A stretch of 64,000 bases of DNA. Source: JAJDOD01 sp039024895. GTDB taxonomy: Bacteria; Pseudomonadota; Alphaproteobacteria; Rhodobacterales; Rhodobacteraceae. Within the stretch, counting starts at the first letter, position 1. Each line of letters begins with the position of its first letter. The stretch spans positions 37,861 to 101,860 of the forward strand of contig JBCCPJ010000011.1 in NCBI GenBank assembly GCA_039024895.1, given 5' to 3'. The position numbers and the translations under genes were made by a program. Of this stretch, positions 40,084-48,022 are shown one piece after another. The notes under the pieces are model-generated. The model saw only the letters and a program-made list of their open reading frames with translations. It was not told the origin of the DNA and made no database searches.

Positions 40084-40847
40084 GCATCACGCTTTATAGG
40101 TTTGAAGACGATCCAAGACCGCGTCTCGGTCTTCTCGTGCTGCAAGCTGACGAGACAATTGAGGATGACTTCAGGCGCTTTTTCAACCCCGACCGCGTCC
40201 GCCTCCACATCAGCCGCGTGCCCTCTGGAGACGAGCTTAACCCGGCCACCATTGAAGCAATGCGAGCTGATCTACCCGCTGCGGCACGCATCCTGCCGCG
40301 GTCAGTCACCTTCGATGTCGTTGGCTATGCCTGCACGTCGGGTGCGACGATGATCGGCCCGGAGCGCGTCCAGTCGCTGGTTAAATCCGGTTGTACGACA
40401 AACCAAGTCACGGACCCGCTGACCGCCACACGCGCTGCCTTGCAAGCTCTCAATGCGAAACGGCTCGCCATTCTCTCGCCCTATATCCCTTCCGTCGCCG
40501 AACCCCTTCACTGTGCATTCGAAGAAGCCGGGTTGGAGATCGCAGGTACCCTGTCCTACGGCGAAGAAACAGAAGCGAATGTCGCGAGGATGGCTCCTCA
40601 AGTACTCGCTGACGCGGCGCGCGAACTGGCAAAAGAAACCGAAGCAGACGCGCTCTTTCTCTCATGCACAAATCTCAGAACCTTGGGCATCTTAGACAGC
40701 CTCGAGGCGGAGCTTGGAATACCAGTCTTAAGTTCCAATCAAGCGCTCGCGTGGCACATGGCCTGGCTTGCGGCGATGAATATCCATCCGGCGCCTATCG
40801 GGCGCCTGATGCGAGACTACAAACCGTTGGGTGGAACCTCAAACTAA
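40080..40847 (+). CDS. Maleate isomerase/arylmalonate decarboxylase superfamily protein (EutA-like)
   Basis: A 255-residue Asp/Glu racemase-type protein with two catalytic-type cysteines, Cys85 in YACTSGATMIG and Cys196 in LSCTNLRTLG, typical of maleate cis-trans isomerase and EutA. It would act on a dicarboxylate or amino-acid isomerisation. The start overlaps the M24 gene as ATGA. It completes a three-gene operon with a PLP lyase and an M24 hydrolase. The substrate is unknown. Confidence 0.78.
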   Translation: MSITLYRFEDDPRPRLGLLVLQADETIEDDFRRFFNPDRVRLHISRVPSGDELNPATIEAMRADLPAAARILPRSVTFDVVGYACTSGATMIGPERVQSLVKSGCTTNQVTDPLTATRAALQALNAKRLAILSPYIPSVAEPLHCAFEEAGLEIAGTLSYGEETEANVARMAPQVLADAARELAKETEADALFLSCTNLRTLGILDSLEAELGIPVLSSNQALAWHMAWLAAMNIHPAPIGRLMRDYKPLGGTSN

Positions 40848-40854
40848 GTCGCTG

Positions 40855-43128
40855 CTACCCACATTTCGAATACCCACAGCTTGAGCAGGTCATGCAGCCC
40901 TCAATCATGTGCAAGGTGAACTGACCACAATTTGGACAGGCGGCACCGGGTGTCTCGTTCATGTTCACCACTTGGGCCTGGGGATCGGTCTTGAGCCCCA
41001 TACCTTCGCCCTCAATGAAACCGATGGCGATCATGTGTCGCTCGATCACACCACCAATTGCCGCGAGGATCGAAGGCACATACTTGCCACTCATCCAAGC
41101 CCCACCGCGCGGATCGAACACAGCCTTCAACTCTTCGACGACAAAAGACACATCCCCCCCTCGCCGAAACACCGCCGAAATCATCCGCGTCAGAGCGACT
41201 GTCCAAGCGAAATGTTCCATGTTTTTCGAGTTGATAAACACCTCGAACGGTTGTCGGCGCCCAGCGATAATCACGTCATTGATCGTGATGTAGAGCGCAT
41301 GCTCGGACATGGGCCACTTCACTTTGTAGGTCTGACCTTCAAGGGCTGCTGGCCTGTCCAAAGGTTCGGCAATATAAACGACATCCCCGCCAGCGACCTC
41401 CGCGCCCTTAACGTGATCCGGCGCTTCGCCCTCCGACACGCTCAGAACGGACCCCGTGACCGCGTTGGGCCGGTAGGTCGTGCAGCCTTTGCAGCCTGTC
41501 TCGTAGGCTTGCATGTAAACGTCCTTGAAGGCCTCGAAGGAGATATCCTCCGGCACGTTGATCGTCTTTGAGATCGACGAATCCACCCGCTCCTGTGCCG
41601 CCGCCTGCATTCGGACATGATCTTCCGGCGCAAGCGTCTGCGCATTCACAAAATGGTCCGGCAACGGCGCGTCACCCTTCAGATCACGCCACATCTGGAC
41701 GGCGTAATCGACCACCTCTTCCTCAGTGCGAGAGCCGTCCTTCTGCAACACTTTACGCGTATACGCATGGGCAAATATCGGCTCGATCCCCGATGACACA
41801 TTGCCCGCAAACAGGGAAATCGTGCCCGTCGGCGCGATGGAGGTCAAAAGCGCATTGCGAATGCCCTTCTCGCGGATCAGGTCGCGCACCTCGTCATCCA
41901 TGCTCTGCATCGCACCACTGGCCAAAAACGCGTCCGCGTCAAAAAGCGGGAAAGCGCCTTTCTCGCCTGCCAGATGCGCCGAAGCGGTGTACGCGGCGCG
42001 GGCGATCCGCTCCAACCAGCGCGAGGTCAGTCGCGCCGCCTCCTCCGATCCATAGCGCACGCCGACCATGGCCAACGCATCGGCAAGACCCGTGACGCCA
42101 AGACCAATTCGGCGCTTTGCGGCGGCTTCCTGCGCTTGCGCTTCTAGCGGAAACCGCGACGCATCCACCACGTTGTCCATCATCCGAACGGCCGTGGCGA
42201 CCAAGTCATCCAATGAATTTTCGCAAAGATGCGCCTTGTCCTCCTCGAACGGATACCAGACCAACCGCGCGAGGTTGATTGAACCCAAGAGGCACGCGCC
42301 ATAGGGCGGCAACGGCTGCTCGCCACAAGGGTTTGTTGCGCTGATCGTCTCGCAATAGGCGAGATTGTTCATCGCGTTGATCCGATCAATGAAGATCACA
42401 CCGGGTTCGGCATAATCGTAGGTCGCGCGCATGATGCGGTTCCAAAGATCGCGCGCCTGTACGGTCTTGAAGACCGTGCCGTTGAAGACGAGGTCCCACG
42501 AACCGTCCGTTTTGACCGCTTCCATGAAGGGATCCGTCGCCAGAACAGACATATTGAAGTTTCGGAGCCGCGCCGGATCAGATTTCGCCGTAATGAAATC
42601 CTCGATATCCGGATGATCGCAGCGCATGGTCGCCATCATCGCACCCCGACGCGACCCGGCCGACATGATCGTGCGGCACATCGCGTCCCAGACATCCATG
42701 AAGCTGAGCGGCCCGCTCGCATCGGCAGCCACGCCTTTGACGTCCGCGCCCTTGGGACGGATGGTCGAGAAATCATACCCGATTCCGCCGCCCTGCTGCA
42801 TGGTCAGCGCGGCCTCTTTCAGCATGTCGAAAATGCCACCCATGCTGTCCGGGATGGTGCCCATGACGAAGCAGTTGAACAGCGTCACAGACCGTTTCGT
42901 TCCGGCACCTGCCACAATCCGACCCGCTGGCAGAAACTTGAAATCCTCGAGCGCGCTGTAGAACTTATCTTCCCATGCCGCGCTATCCGCCTCGGGTTCA
43001 GCAAGCGCGCGCGCGATCCGCCGCCAGGTATCCTCCACGGTGGTGTCGAGAACCGTCCCATCCCCCGCCTTAAGGCGATACTTCATGTCCCATATCTGTT
43101 CAGCGATCGGCGCAGCGAAACGTGTCAT
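40855..43128 (-). CDS. nrdJ: Adenosylcobalamin-dependent ribonucleotide reductase (class II)
   Basis: A 757-residue class II RNR. Substrate and catalytic segments include TLFNCFVMGTIPDSMGG, AYCETISATNPCGEQPLPPY, NAKS/FNMSVL-type loops and the C-terminal zinc motif CPNCGQFTLHMIEGC...CSSCGY. It reduces ribonucleotides with adenosylcobalamin, independent of oxygen. AAGGA precedes the ATG. The upstream spacer to the divergent DUF1489 gene is only 92 bases, too short for a cobalamin riboswitch plus promoter. Confidence 0.95.
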   Translation of the reverse strand: MTRFAAPIAEQIWDMKYRLKAGDGTVLDTTVEDTWRRIARALAEPEADSAAWEDKFYSALEDFKFLPAGRIVAGAGTKRSVTLFNCFVMGTIPDSMGGIFDMLKEAALTMQQGGGIGYDFSTIRPKGADVKGVAADASGPLSFMDVWDAMCRTIMSAGSRRGAMMATMRCDHPDIEDFITAKSDPARLRNFNMSVLATDPFMEAVKTDGSWDLVFNGTVFKTVQARDLWNRIMRATYDYAEPGVIFIDRINAMNNLAYCETISATNPCGEQPLPPYGACLLGSINLARLVWYPFEEDKAHLCENSLDDLVATAVRMMDNVVDASRFPLEAQAQEAAAKRRIGLGVTGLADALAMVGVRYGSEEAARLTSRWLERIARAAYTASAHLAGEKGAFPLFDADAFLASGAMQSMDDEVRDLIREKGIRNALLTSIAPTGTISLFAGNVSSGIEPIFAHAYTRKVLQKDGSRTEEEVVDYAVQMWRDLKGDAPLPDHFVNAQTLAPEDHVRMQAAAQERVDSSISKTINVPEDISFEAFKDVYMQAYETGCKGCTTYRPNAVTGSVLSVSEGEAPDHVKGAEVAGGDVVYIAEPLDRPAALEGQTYKVKWPMSEHALYITINDVIIAGRRQPFEVFINSKNMEHFAWTVALTRMISAVFRRGGDVSFVVEELKAVFDPRGGAWMSGKYVPSILAAIGGVIERHMIAIGFIEGEGMGLKTDPQAQVVNMNETPGAACPNCGQFTLHMIEGCMTCSSCGYSKCG

Positions 43129-43220
43129 GGCGATTCCTTGGAATTGGGATCACAAGATACAACACATTGCAGCCCGCGAGCAATGCACTACCATATAAGC
43201 CACCTGCTGTGGGAGAATCT

Positions 43221-43652
43221 GTGGATAACTCGCTACATCTCATCAAGCTCTGCGTCGGCGCTGAAACCGTCAAGGACCTGACAAACTGGCAAAAGAACCC
43301 TCGGGCAAAGGGCCCCGATGGCCTGCCGCGTCACGTCACCCGGATGTGGCCAAAGCGCGAGCAAGAGCTTCTGGAAGGCGGCTCTCTCTATTGGGTGTTC
43401 AAAGGCATCGTTCTCTGCCGTCAGCGCATCCTGCGCCTCGACGAAGTGATCCGCGAAGATGGCATACGGCGGTGCGGCATCGTCTTGGACACCGAACCGG
43501 TGCGGGTAGAACCCATGCCGAAACGCCCGTTTCAGGGCTGGCGTTATCTGACCGGTGAACAAGCGCCGCGTGACTTGACCCGGGGCAGCACAGCAAACGA
43601 CGACCTGCCGCCGAAACTGATCGCCGCTCTGTCGGAAGTGGGCATTCGTTAA
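43221..43652 (+). CDS. DUF1489 family protein
   Basis: A 143-residue protein with GTG start after GGGAG: VDNSLHLIKLCVGAETVKDL. PRHVTRMWPKREQELLEGGS, LCRQRILRLDEV and KRPFQGWRYL match the alphaproteobacterial DUF1489 domain, whose role is unknown. An in-frame ATG at 43122 would start inside the nrdJ coding region and is not favoured. It converges with hisG, overlapping by four bases. Confidence 0.85.
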   Translation: MDNSLHLIKLCVGAETVKDLTNWQKNPRAKGPDGLPRHVTRMWPKREQELLEGGSLYWVFKGIVLCRQRILRLDEVIREDGIRRCGIVLDTEPVRVEPMPKRPFQGWRYLTGEQAPRDLTRGSTANDDLPPKLIAALSEVGIR

Positions 43653-44347
43653 GGAACGGAGAGACCAAGCTTTCCGCAGAACGTCTGAAAAACCGCAGCA
43701 TCCTCTTCTGATAATTTGCTGACCCGAGACTGAAACAGGGTAGCTTCGCTGGCATGGATGACGTCGCCGATGATCTTCAGGTGGTTCGCATCCAGCGTCG
43801 CACCGGTTGAGGTGATATCGGCGATGGCCTCCGCCGTACCGTTGGCGACCGTGCCTTCTGTGGCGCCTTGACTGTCAACAAGCTGATACCCGGCAATCCC
43901 GGCATCACGCAGATGCGCGCGCACCAACCGGTGATACTTCGTTGCGATCCGCAGCCGCATCCCATGACGTCGCCAAAACGCCTCGGCGACCGCATCAAGG
44001 TCAGACAGATCCGACACATCTGTCCAGGTCTTCGGCACAGCAACGATCAGCTTTGCCTCGCCAAACCCCATGGACGCAAGCGGCGCAATCCTGTCGGACC
44101 ACCCCGCGATTTTCTCCTCGACGACATCGGTACCGGTTACCCCAAGCGTTATCCGGCCTGCTGCCAACTCGCGCGGGATTTCACCGGCGGCGAGCAGAAC
44201 AAGCTCAATGCCATCAACGCCGGTGACCCGCCCGGCATATTCGCGGTCGGCACCGGTCCGTTCAAGGGTAACACCGCGTTCCGTGAACCAGTCGAAGGTG
44301 CTCTGCATGAGCCGACCCTTCGAAGGGATGCCAAGCGTCACGCTCAT
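43649..44347 (-). CDS. hisG: ATP phosphoribosyltransferase, short form
   Basis: A 232-residue short-form HisG: SVTLGIPSKGRLMQSTFDWF, GVTGTDVVEEK and the PRPP-loop-like ITSTGATLDANHLK. The first enzyme of histidine synthesis. Short HisG lacks the regulatory domain and needs HisZ, which is encoded immediately upstream and overlaps it by four bases (ATGA). Confidence 0.95.
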   Translation of the reverse strand: MSVTLGIPSKGRLMQSTFDWFTERGVTLERTGADREYAGRVTGVDGIELVLLAAGEIPRELAAGRITLGVTGTDVVEEKIAGWSDRIAPLASMGFGEAKLIVAVPKTWTDVSDLSDLDAVAEAFWRRHGMRLRIATKYHRLVRAHLRDAGIAGYQLVDSQGATEGTVANGTAEAIADITSTGATLDANHLKIIGDVIHASEATLFQSRVSKLSEEDAAVFQTFCGKLGLSVP

Positions 44348-45372
44348 TGCATCGCCTCCTTTGCGGCCAATACGGCCTCGGGGCGGATCACGCCACCCAC
44401 GGCTGGCCGGGACACGCCGCCGTTCAGCGCAGAGGTCAGCAAATCATAGCGCCCACCGGTCGCCAGGGGCGGATAGCCCTGCGCGGTAAAGCCAAAGACG
44501 AAGCCCGAATAATACTCCAACGATGTCAGCCCGAAACTCGCCTGGAACCGCAACACCGCCGGATCAACCCCACGGTCGGCGAGCGCATCGAGCGTCGCTG
44601 ACAACCGCTCAGCGGAAGTCGTTTCGCCAAGACCGGCCAACACCTCCACCGCTTTAGGGGCCATTTCCGCGATGCGCTCGAGCTGCCGCAAGCGCTGCAA
44701 CTCCGCTGCGGAAATCGGCGGTGTCTTCGTCTCTTCTTCGAGGAGCGCGATCCGCGCAGCGATATCCTCGCGGCTGCGCAAACCCACATGGGGCACATCA
44801 TCGGCGGGCAGTAGGGGCGGCGGCGGGGCCGGGCGCGAAAACCGGTCAAGCAAGGCGTTGAACCGCACCGGTCGCCAGATATGGCGCAGGAGCGCACGTT
44901 TCCGGCGCTCCGGCGTACCCAGCGCGTTGATGGCGGAAGTCAACACGCCAAAGTCGCCAATCGTCGCTGTGAACGGCAAATCACGGAGCATGTCAGCCAC
45001 CGCCGCGAACACCTCCGCATCCGCTTCAATGCCACCGGCAAACAGCTCGTACCCAACTTGCATGTATTCACGCGGGCGGGTGTCATCGTCATCCTGCTGG
45101 CGAAACACCTGACCCATATAGGTGTACCGCTCCGCATCACCCGCTTCCAGATGATGCTGCACGAGAGGTACCGTAAAATCGGGGCGAAGCATCATCTCGC
45201 CACGCAGGGGGTCCTGGGTCACGAAAGCGCGCGCGCGGATGTCTTCGCCATAAAGCTCCAACAGCGCGCCCGCTGGTTGCAAGATATCCGCCTCGAACAG
45301 CGTCGCCCCCCGCGCCTCAAAACCAGCGCGGAGCCGTTCGGCCTCAGCCCGAATGTCGGCCTTCAGTGTCAC
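44344..45372 (-). CDS. hisZ: ATP phosphoribosyltransferase regulatory subunit HisZ
   Basis: A 342-residue class II aaRS-like protein with LRPDFTVPLVQHHLE, YTYMGQVFRQQ and FTAQGYPPLATGGRYDLL, the HisZ pattern derived from a HisRS core but without aminoacylation function. It forms a complex with short HisG and gives it histidine feedback. The GTG at 45372 overlaps the hisS stop (GTGA) and fits the N-terminus VTLKADIRAEAERL; the longer frame from 45420 does not. Confidence 0.93.
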   Translation of the reverse strand: MTLKADIRAEAERLRAGFEARGATLFEADILQPAGALLELYGEDIRARAFVTQDPLRGEMMLRPDFTVPLVQHHLEAGDAERYTYMGQVFRQQDDDDTRPREYMQVGYELFAGGIEADAEVFAAVADMLRDLPFTATIGDFGVLTSAINALGTPERRKRALLRHIWRPVRFNALLDRFSRPAPPPPLLPADDVPHVGLRSREDIAARIALLEEETKTPPISAAELQRLRQLERIAEMAPKAVEVLAGLGETTSAERLSATLDALADRGVDPAVLRFQASFGLTSLEYYSGFVFGFTAQGYPPLATGGRYDLLTSALNGGVSRPAVGGVIRPEAVLAAKEAMQ

Positions 45373-46955
45373 CGGTCGAGTATCTCGCGCACCTTGGCGA
45401 CCATGTTGTCCAGCGGGCATTCAAATTGCGCGGGCTGGTCCTTCCACTCTTCGAGGGTCGCGGTTTCGGCGATCTTGGCACCCAGGATCAGGTCCTTGAT
45501 CTGCACGACACCGCGTTCCGCCTCGTCGCTGCCTTGAATGATCGCGACCGGGCTTTGGCGTTTATCGGCATATTTGAGCTGGTTACCGAAGTTTTTCGGA
45601 TTGCCCAGATAGACCTCCGCCCGAATGCCCGCGGCGCGCAGCGTGTTGGCCATCGCCTGATAGTCGCCCATGCGGTCGCGATCCATGACCGTCACGACAA
45701 CCGGGCCAGTCGCCGCCTTGTCCAGCCGCCTTTTCGCATCGAGCGCGGCCAGCAACCGGTCAACACCAATGGAGACACCCACCGCTGGCACCGCTTGGCC
45801 AGTGAACCGCTTCACGAGATCATCATATCGCCCGCCCCCGGCAACACTGCCGAACTGGCGCGGACGCCCCTTTTCATCATTGATCTCGAAAGTGAGTTCG
45901 GCTTCGAAGACAGGCCCGGTGTAGTAGCCGAGACCGCGCACGACGGAAGGGTCGATGACGATGCGGTCAGGGCCGTAGCCGCCCGCCGCACAAAGGTCGG
46001 CGATTTGATGGAGTTCATTCAGCCCTTCATCAAATTGACTGCTTCGTACGTGCACCTCACCATTTGAAAGATGAACTATCTCGTCTTCTTCATGAAAGAG
46101 ACGGAGACTAGCTAGTGTTTCCTGGTTATTTGAGCCCTTGGCTTCAAGGAAACTTACGATCATCTCGGCATTTTTTTCGGAAAGTCCCACGCCATCAATT
46201 TTGGCGCCTGAACTATCTATCCTGCCACTGGTCAGCAGATGGACTACACCAACTCGGCCAATCTTGTCCCATTTGTCAATTGTTCGAAGTACTGCGTTCG
46301 GATCAATGTATCCCATCTGGTTAACCGTCCAGTTCGCAATCTCAGCAAAGGTCCCACCCTTGAGTGGGGGGGCATCCTGCGTCCTTAAACCCTCCAGCAC
46401 CCCATTCAGCACCTTCCGATTATTCACCCTGATCATGTAATCGCCTCGCTCTATCCCAACCGCTTCCAGCGCATCGGCGAGCATCATGCAAATCTCGGCA
46501 TCCGCCGCGACAGAGGCCGTACCAACCGTATCCGCGTCGCACTGATAGAACTGGCGATAGCGCCCTGGTCCCGGCTTCTCGTTCCGCCAGACCGGACCCA
46601 TCGCAAAGCGGCGATAGGGCGTTGGCAAGTCATTCCGATGTTGTGCATAGACCCGCGCCAATGGGGCGGTCAGGTCATAGCGCAGGGCCAGCCAGTCGCC
46701 GGGCTTTTCGGCCTCCGCATCCTCTTGCCAGGCGAAGACGCCTGCGTTCGGGCGGTCCACATCCGGCAGGAACGATCCCAAAGCTTCGACCGTCTCCACC
46801 GCCGACGATTCCAGCGCTTCAAAGCCGTAAAGATGATACACCTCGGCAATGCGATCCAGCATGGCCTTGCGCTGATCGACATCCTTGCCGAAATAGTCGC
46901 GAAATCCCTTGGGCGTATCCGCCTTGGGTTTAGGTGGCTTCTTGGTTTTGGCCAT
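45369..46955 (-). CDS. hisS: Histidyl-tRNA synthetase
   Basis: A 528-residue class II synthetase. PKGFRDYFGKD, motif 2 GRYRQFYQCDADTVG, the histidine-specific GLGYYTGPVFE and SVAGGGRYDDLVKRF are all visible. It charges tRNA-His. Residues about 175-310 are encoded by DNA with clearly lower G+C (46% by hand count for 46021-46320) than either side (65-70%), and the protein there is polar (EAKGSNNQETLASLRLFHEE). The ATG at 46955 is preferred over 47024. It is coupled to hisZ and hisG. Confidence 0.95.
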   Translation of the reverse strand: MAKTKKPPKPKADTPKGFRDYFGKDVDQRKAMLDRIAEVYHLYGFEALESSAVETVEALGSFLPDVDRPNAGVFAWQEDAEAEKPGDWLALRYDLTAPLARVYAQHRNDLPTPYRRFAMGPVWRNEKPGPGRYRQFYQCDADTVGTASVAADAEICMMLADALEAVGIERGDYMIRVNNRKVLNGVLEGLRTQDAPPLKGGTFAEIANWTVNQMGYIDPNAVLRTIDKWDKIGRVGVVHLLTSGRIDSSGAKIDGVGLSEKNAEMIVSFLEAKGSNNQETLASLRLFHEEDEIVHLSNGEVHVRSSQFDEGLNELHQIADLCAAGGYGPDRIVIDPSVVRGLGYYTGPVFEAELTFEINDEKGRPRQFGSVAGGGRYDDLVKRFTGQAVPAVGVSIGVDRLLAALDAKRRLDKAATGPVVVTVMDRDRMGDYQAMANTLRAAGIRAEVYLGNPKNFGNQLKYADKRQSPVAIIQGSDEAERGVVQIKDLILGAKIAETATLEEWKDQPAQFECPLDNMVAKVREILDR

Positions 46956-47016
46956 GGGGCTCTTACCCTGGTTGGTTGCGCGTGTGGCTTTATCCCGCGA
47001 CGGGAGAGGGGGCAAG

Positions 47017-47214
47017 ATGAGCACGGAAATCGAAGAGCGGTTGGCGCATCTCGAACGCTTGACCGACGAGCTGAACGGCGTGGTCGCACGTCAGGCAGGC
47101 GAGATCGACCGTTTGACGGCGCGCGTGGCCATGTTGATGGAACGTGAAGCGGCCCGCGAGGCGGAGGGTGGCGGTGGCGTCGTTCTGGGCGACGAAAAGC
47201 CGCCCCATTACTAG
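47017..47214 (+). CDS. slyX: SlyX family protein
   Basis: A 65-residue coiled-coil protein, MSTEIEERLAHLERLTDELN, followed by QAGEIDRLTARVAMLMER and the short C-terminal PPHY that is diagnostic of SlyX. GAGAGGGGG precedes the ATG. Function is unknown in bacteria. It is divergent from hisS with a 61-base spacer. Confidence 0.88.
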   Translation: MSTEIEERLAHLERLTDELNGVVARQAGEIDRLTARVAMLMEREAAREAEGGGGVVLGDEKPPHY

Positions 47215-47239
47215 CAACCGTCACGGAATCGATTCATTG

Positions 47240-47411
47240 CGGCGCTAATCTTTGCGCCTGGGTTCCCCGACCCATACGGAGGGCGGCCATTCCTTGTCCC
47301 ACCCGGTTGCTGCCGCTACGGTTGCACGCCAGGCTTTGCCCTCTGAGATCTGGCATCGTTCTTCAGAAAAGATGCCGCCCCCGACGAAACTCTCGTCGGG
47401 GGTTTATTTTT
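47240..47411 (+). ncRNA. Candidate structured RNA ending in a terminator
   Basis: Between slyX and the VOC gene is a chain of possible hairpins: GGCGC/GCGCC (47241-47258), TGGGT/ACCCA (47259-47274), GAGGGC/GCCCTC closing a 65-base loop (47279-47343), GGCATC/GATGCC (47352-47376), then a terminator. No open reading frame or T-loop of a tRNA is seen. It could be a small RNA or just the slyX 3' region. I could not match it to 6S, 4.5S or another known RNA. Confidence 0.3.
47378..47411 (+). terminator. Strong rho-independent terminator
   Basis: CCCCCGACGA (47378-47387) and TCGTCGGGGG (47393-47402) form a perfect ten-pair stem with a five-base loop, then TTTATTTTT (47403-47411). It ends a transcript that starts at or after slyX. 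Confidence 0.92.
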
Positions 47412-47485
47412 GAACATACACTGTTCGGTTTCCAGCCTTCTGTGCGTTTCCATTGCGCCTTAAATCCTGGGGTGAAGGAGAACCC

Positions 47486-47968
47486 ATGACATACACGGCA
47501 CCCGCCAACATGCGCGTTGGCCACATACATCTGAAAGTCACGGACCTGGATCGCTCTGTCGCCTGGTACACCGACACTCTGGGACTCGAGGTCATGAACC
47601 GTCTCGGTAACGACGCCGCGTTCCTGAGTTGGAACGGATATCACCACCATGTCGGCCTTAATACCTGGGAAAGTCGCGGTGGATCACCTGCCTCGCGCCG
47701 AAGCCCCGGTCTTTACCATGTCGCCTTTCTTTATCCCGACCGGCAAGCACTGGCACGCGGTGTCGCGCGCGTCGTTGACAAGGGCGTGCCGCTCATTGGC
47801 GCCGCAGACCACGGCGTCAGCGAAGCGATCTATCTCGAAGACCCGGACGGTAACGGCATCGAGCTCTATGCCGACCGAGATCCAGCCGACTGGCCACGCA
47901 ACAAAGACGGTGATCTTGCTCTGCCAACACGCCGCCTCGACCTCGACGCGCTTTTGGAACACGCTTGA
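47486..47968 (+). CDS. VOC family protein (glyoxalase/extradiol dioxygenase-like)
   Basis: A 160-residue VOC-fold protein with MRVGHIHLKVTDLDRSVAWY, AFLSWNGYHHHVGLNTW, GLYHVAFLYPD and AIYLEDPDGNGIELYADRDP. His/Glu metal ligands fit a single-domain CatE-like (catechol-2,3-dioxygenase) protein. It probably acts on a small aromatic or alpha-keto compound. GGTGAAGGAG precedes the ATG at 47486; the ATG at 47453 is less likely. Confidence 0.82.
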   Translation: MTYTAPANMRVGHIHLKVTDLDRSVAWYTDTLGLEVMNRLGNDAAFLSWNGYHHHVGLNTWESRGGSPASRRSPGLYHVAFLYPDRQALARGVARVVDKGVPLIGAADHGVSEAIYLEDPDGNGIELYADRDPADWPRNKDGDLALPTRRLDLDALLEHA

Positions 47969-47979
47969 GCGCTTTACCC

Positions 47980-48010
47980 CCTCGGCAGTCGTCTTTACTG
48001 TCTGCCGAGG
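47980..48010 (+). promoter_or_regulatory. Hairpin covering part of the aminotransferase ribosome-binding site
   Basis: CCTCGGCAG (47980-47988) and CTGCCGAGG (48002-48010) form a perfect nine-pair stem with a 13-base loop. The 3' arm includes GAGG, part of GAGGAGG (48007-48013), the ribosome-binding site of the gene starting at 48023. There is no T-tract. This could limit initiation or make it dependent on translation of the VOC gene, whose stop lies 11 bases upstream. Confidence 0.4.
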
Positions 48011-48022
48011 AGGACAAGCGGG

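Noticed and set aside
43129..43220. Possible cobalamin riboswitch or NrdR box before nrdJ
   Set aside because: Only 92 bases separate the divergent genes; no B12-box sequence or convincing NrdR palindrome was found.
47215..47485. A tRNA, 6S or 4.5S RNA gene
   Set aside because: No T-loop GGTTC-RA, no SRP loop (GGAAGCAGCC) and no 6S-like long hairpin were recognised; it is kept only as an unnamed RNA candidate.
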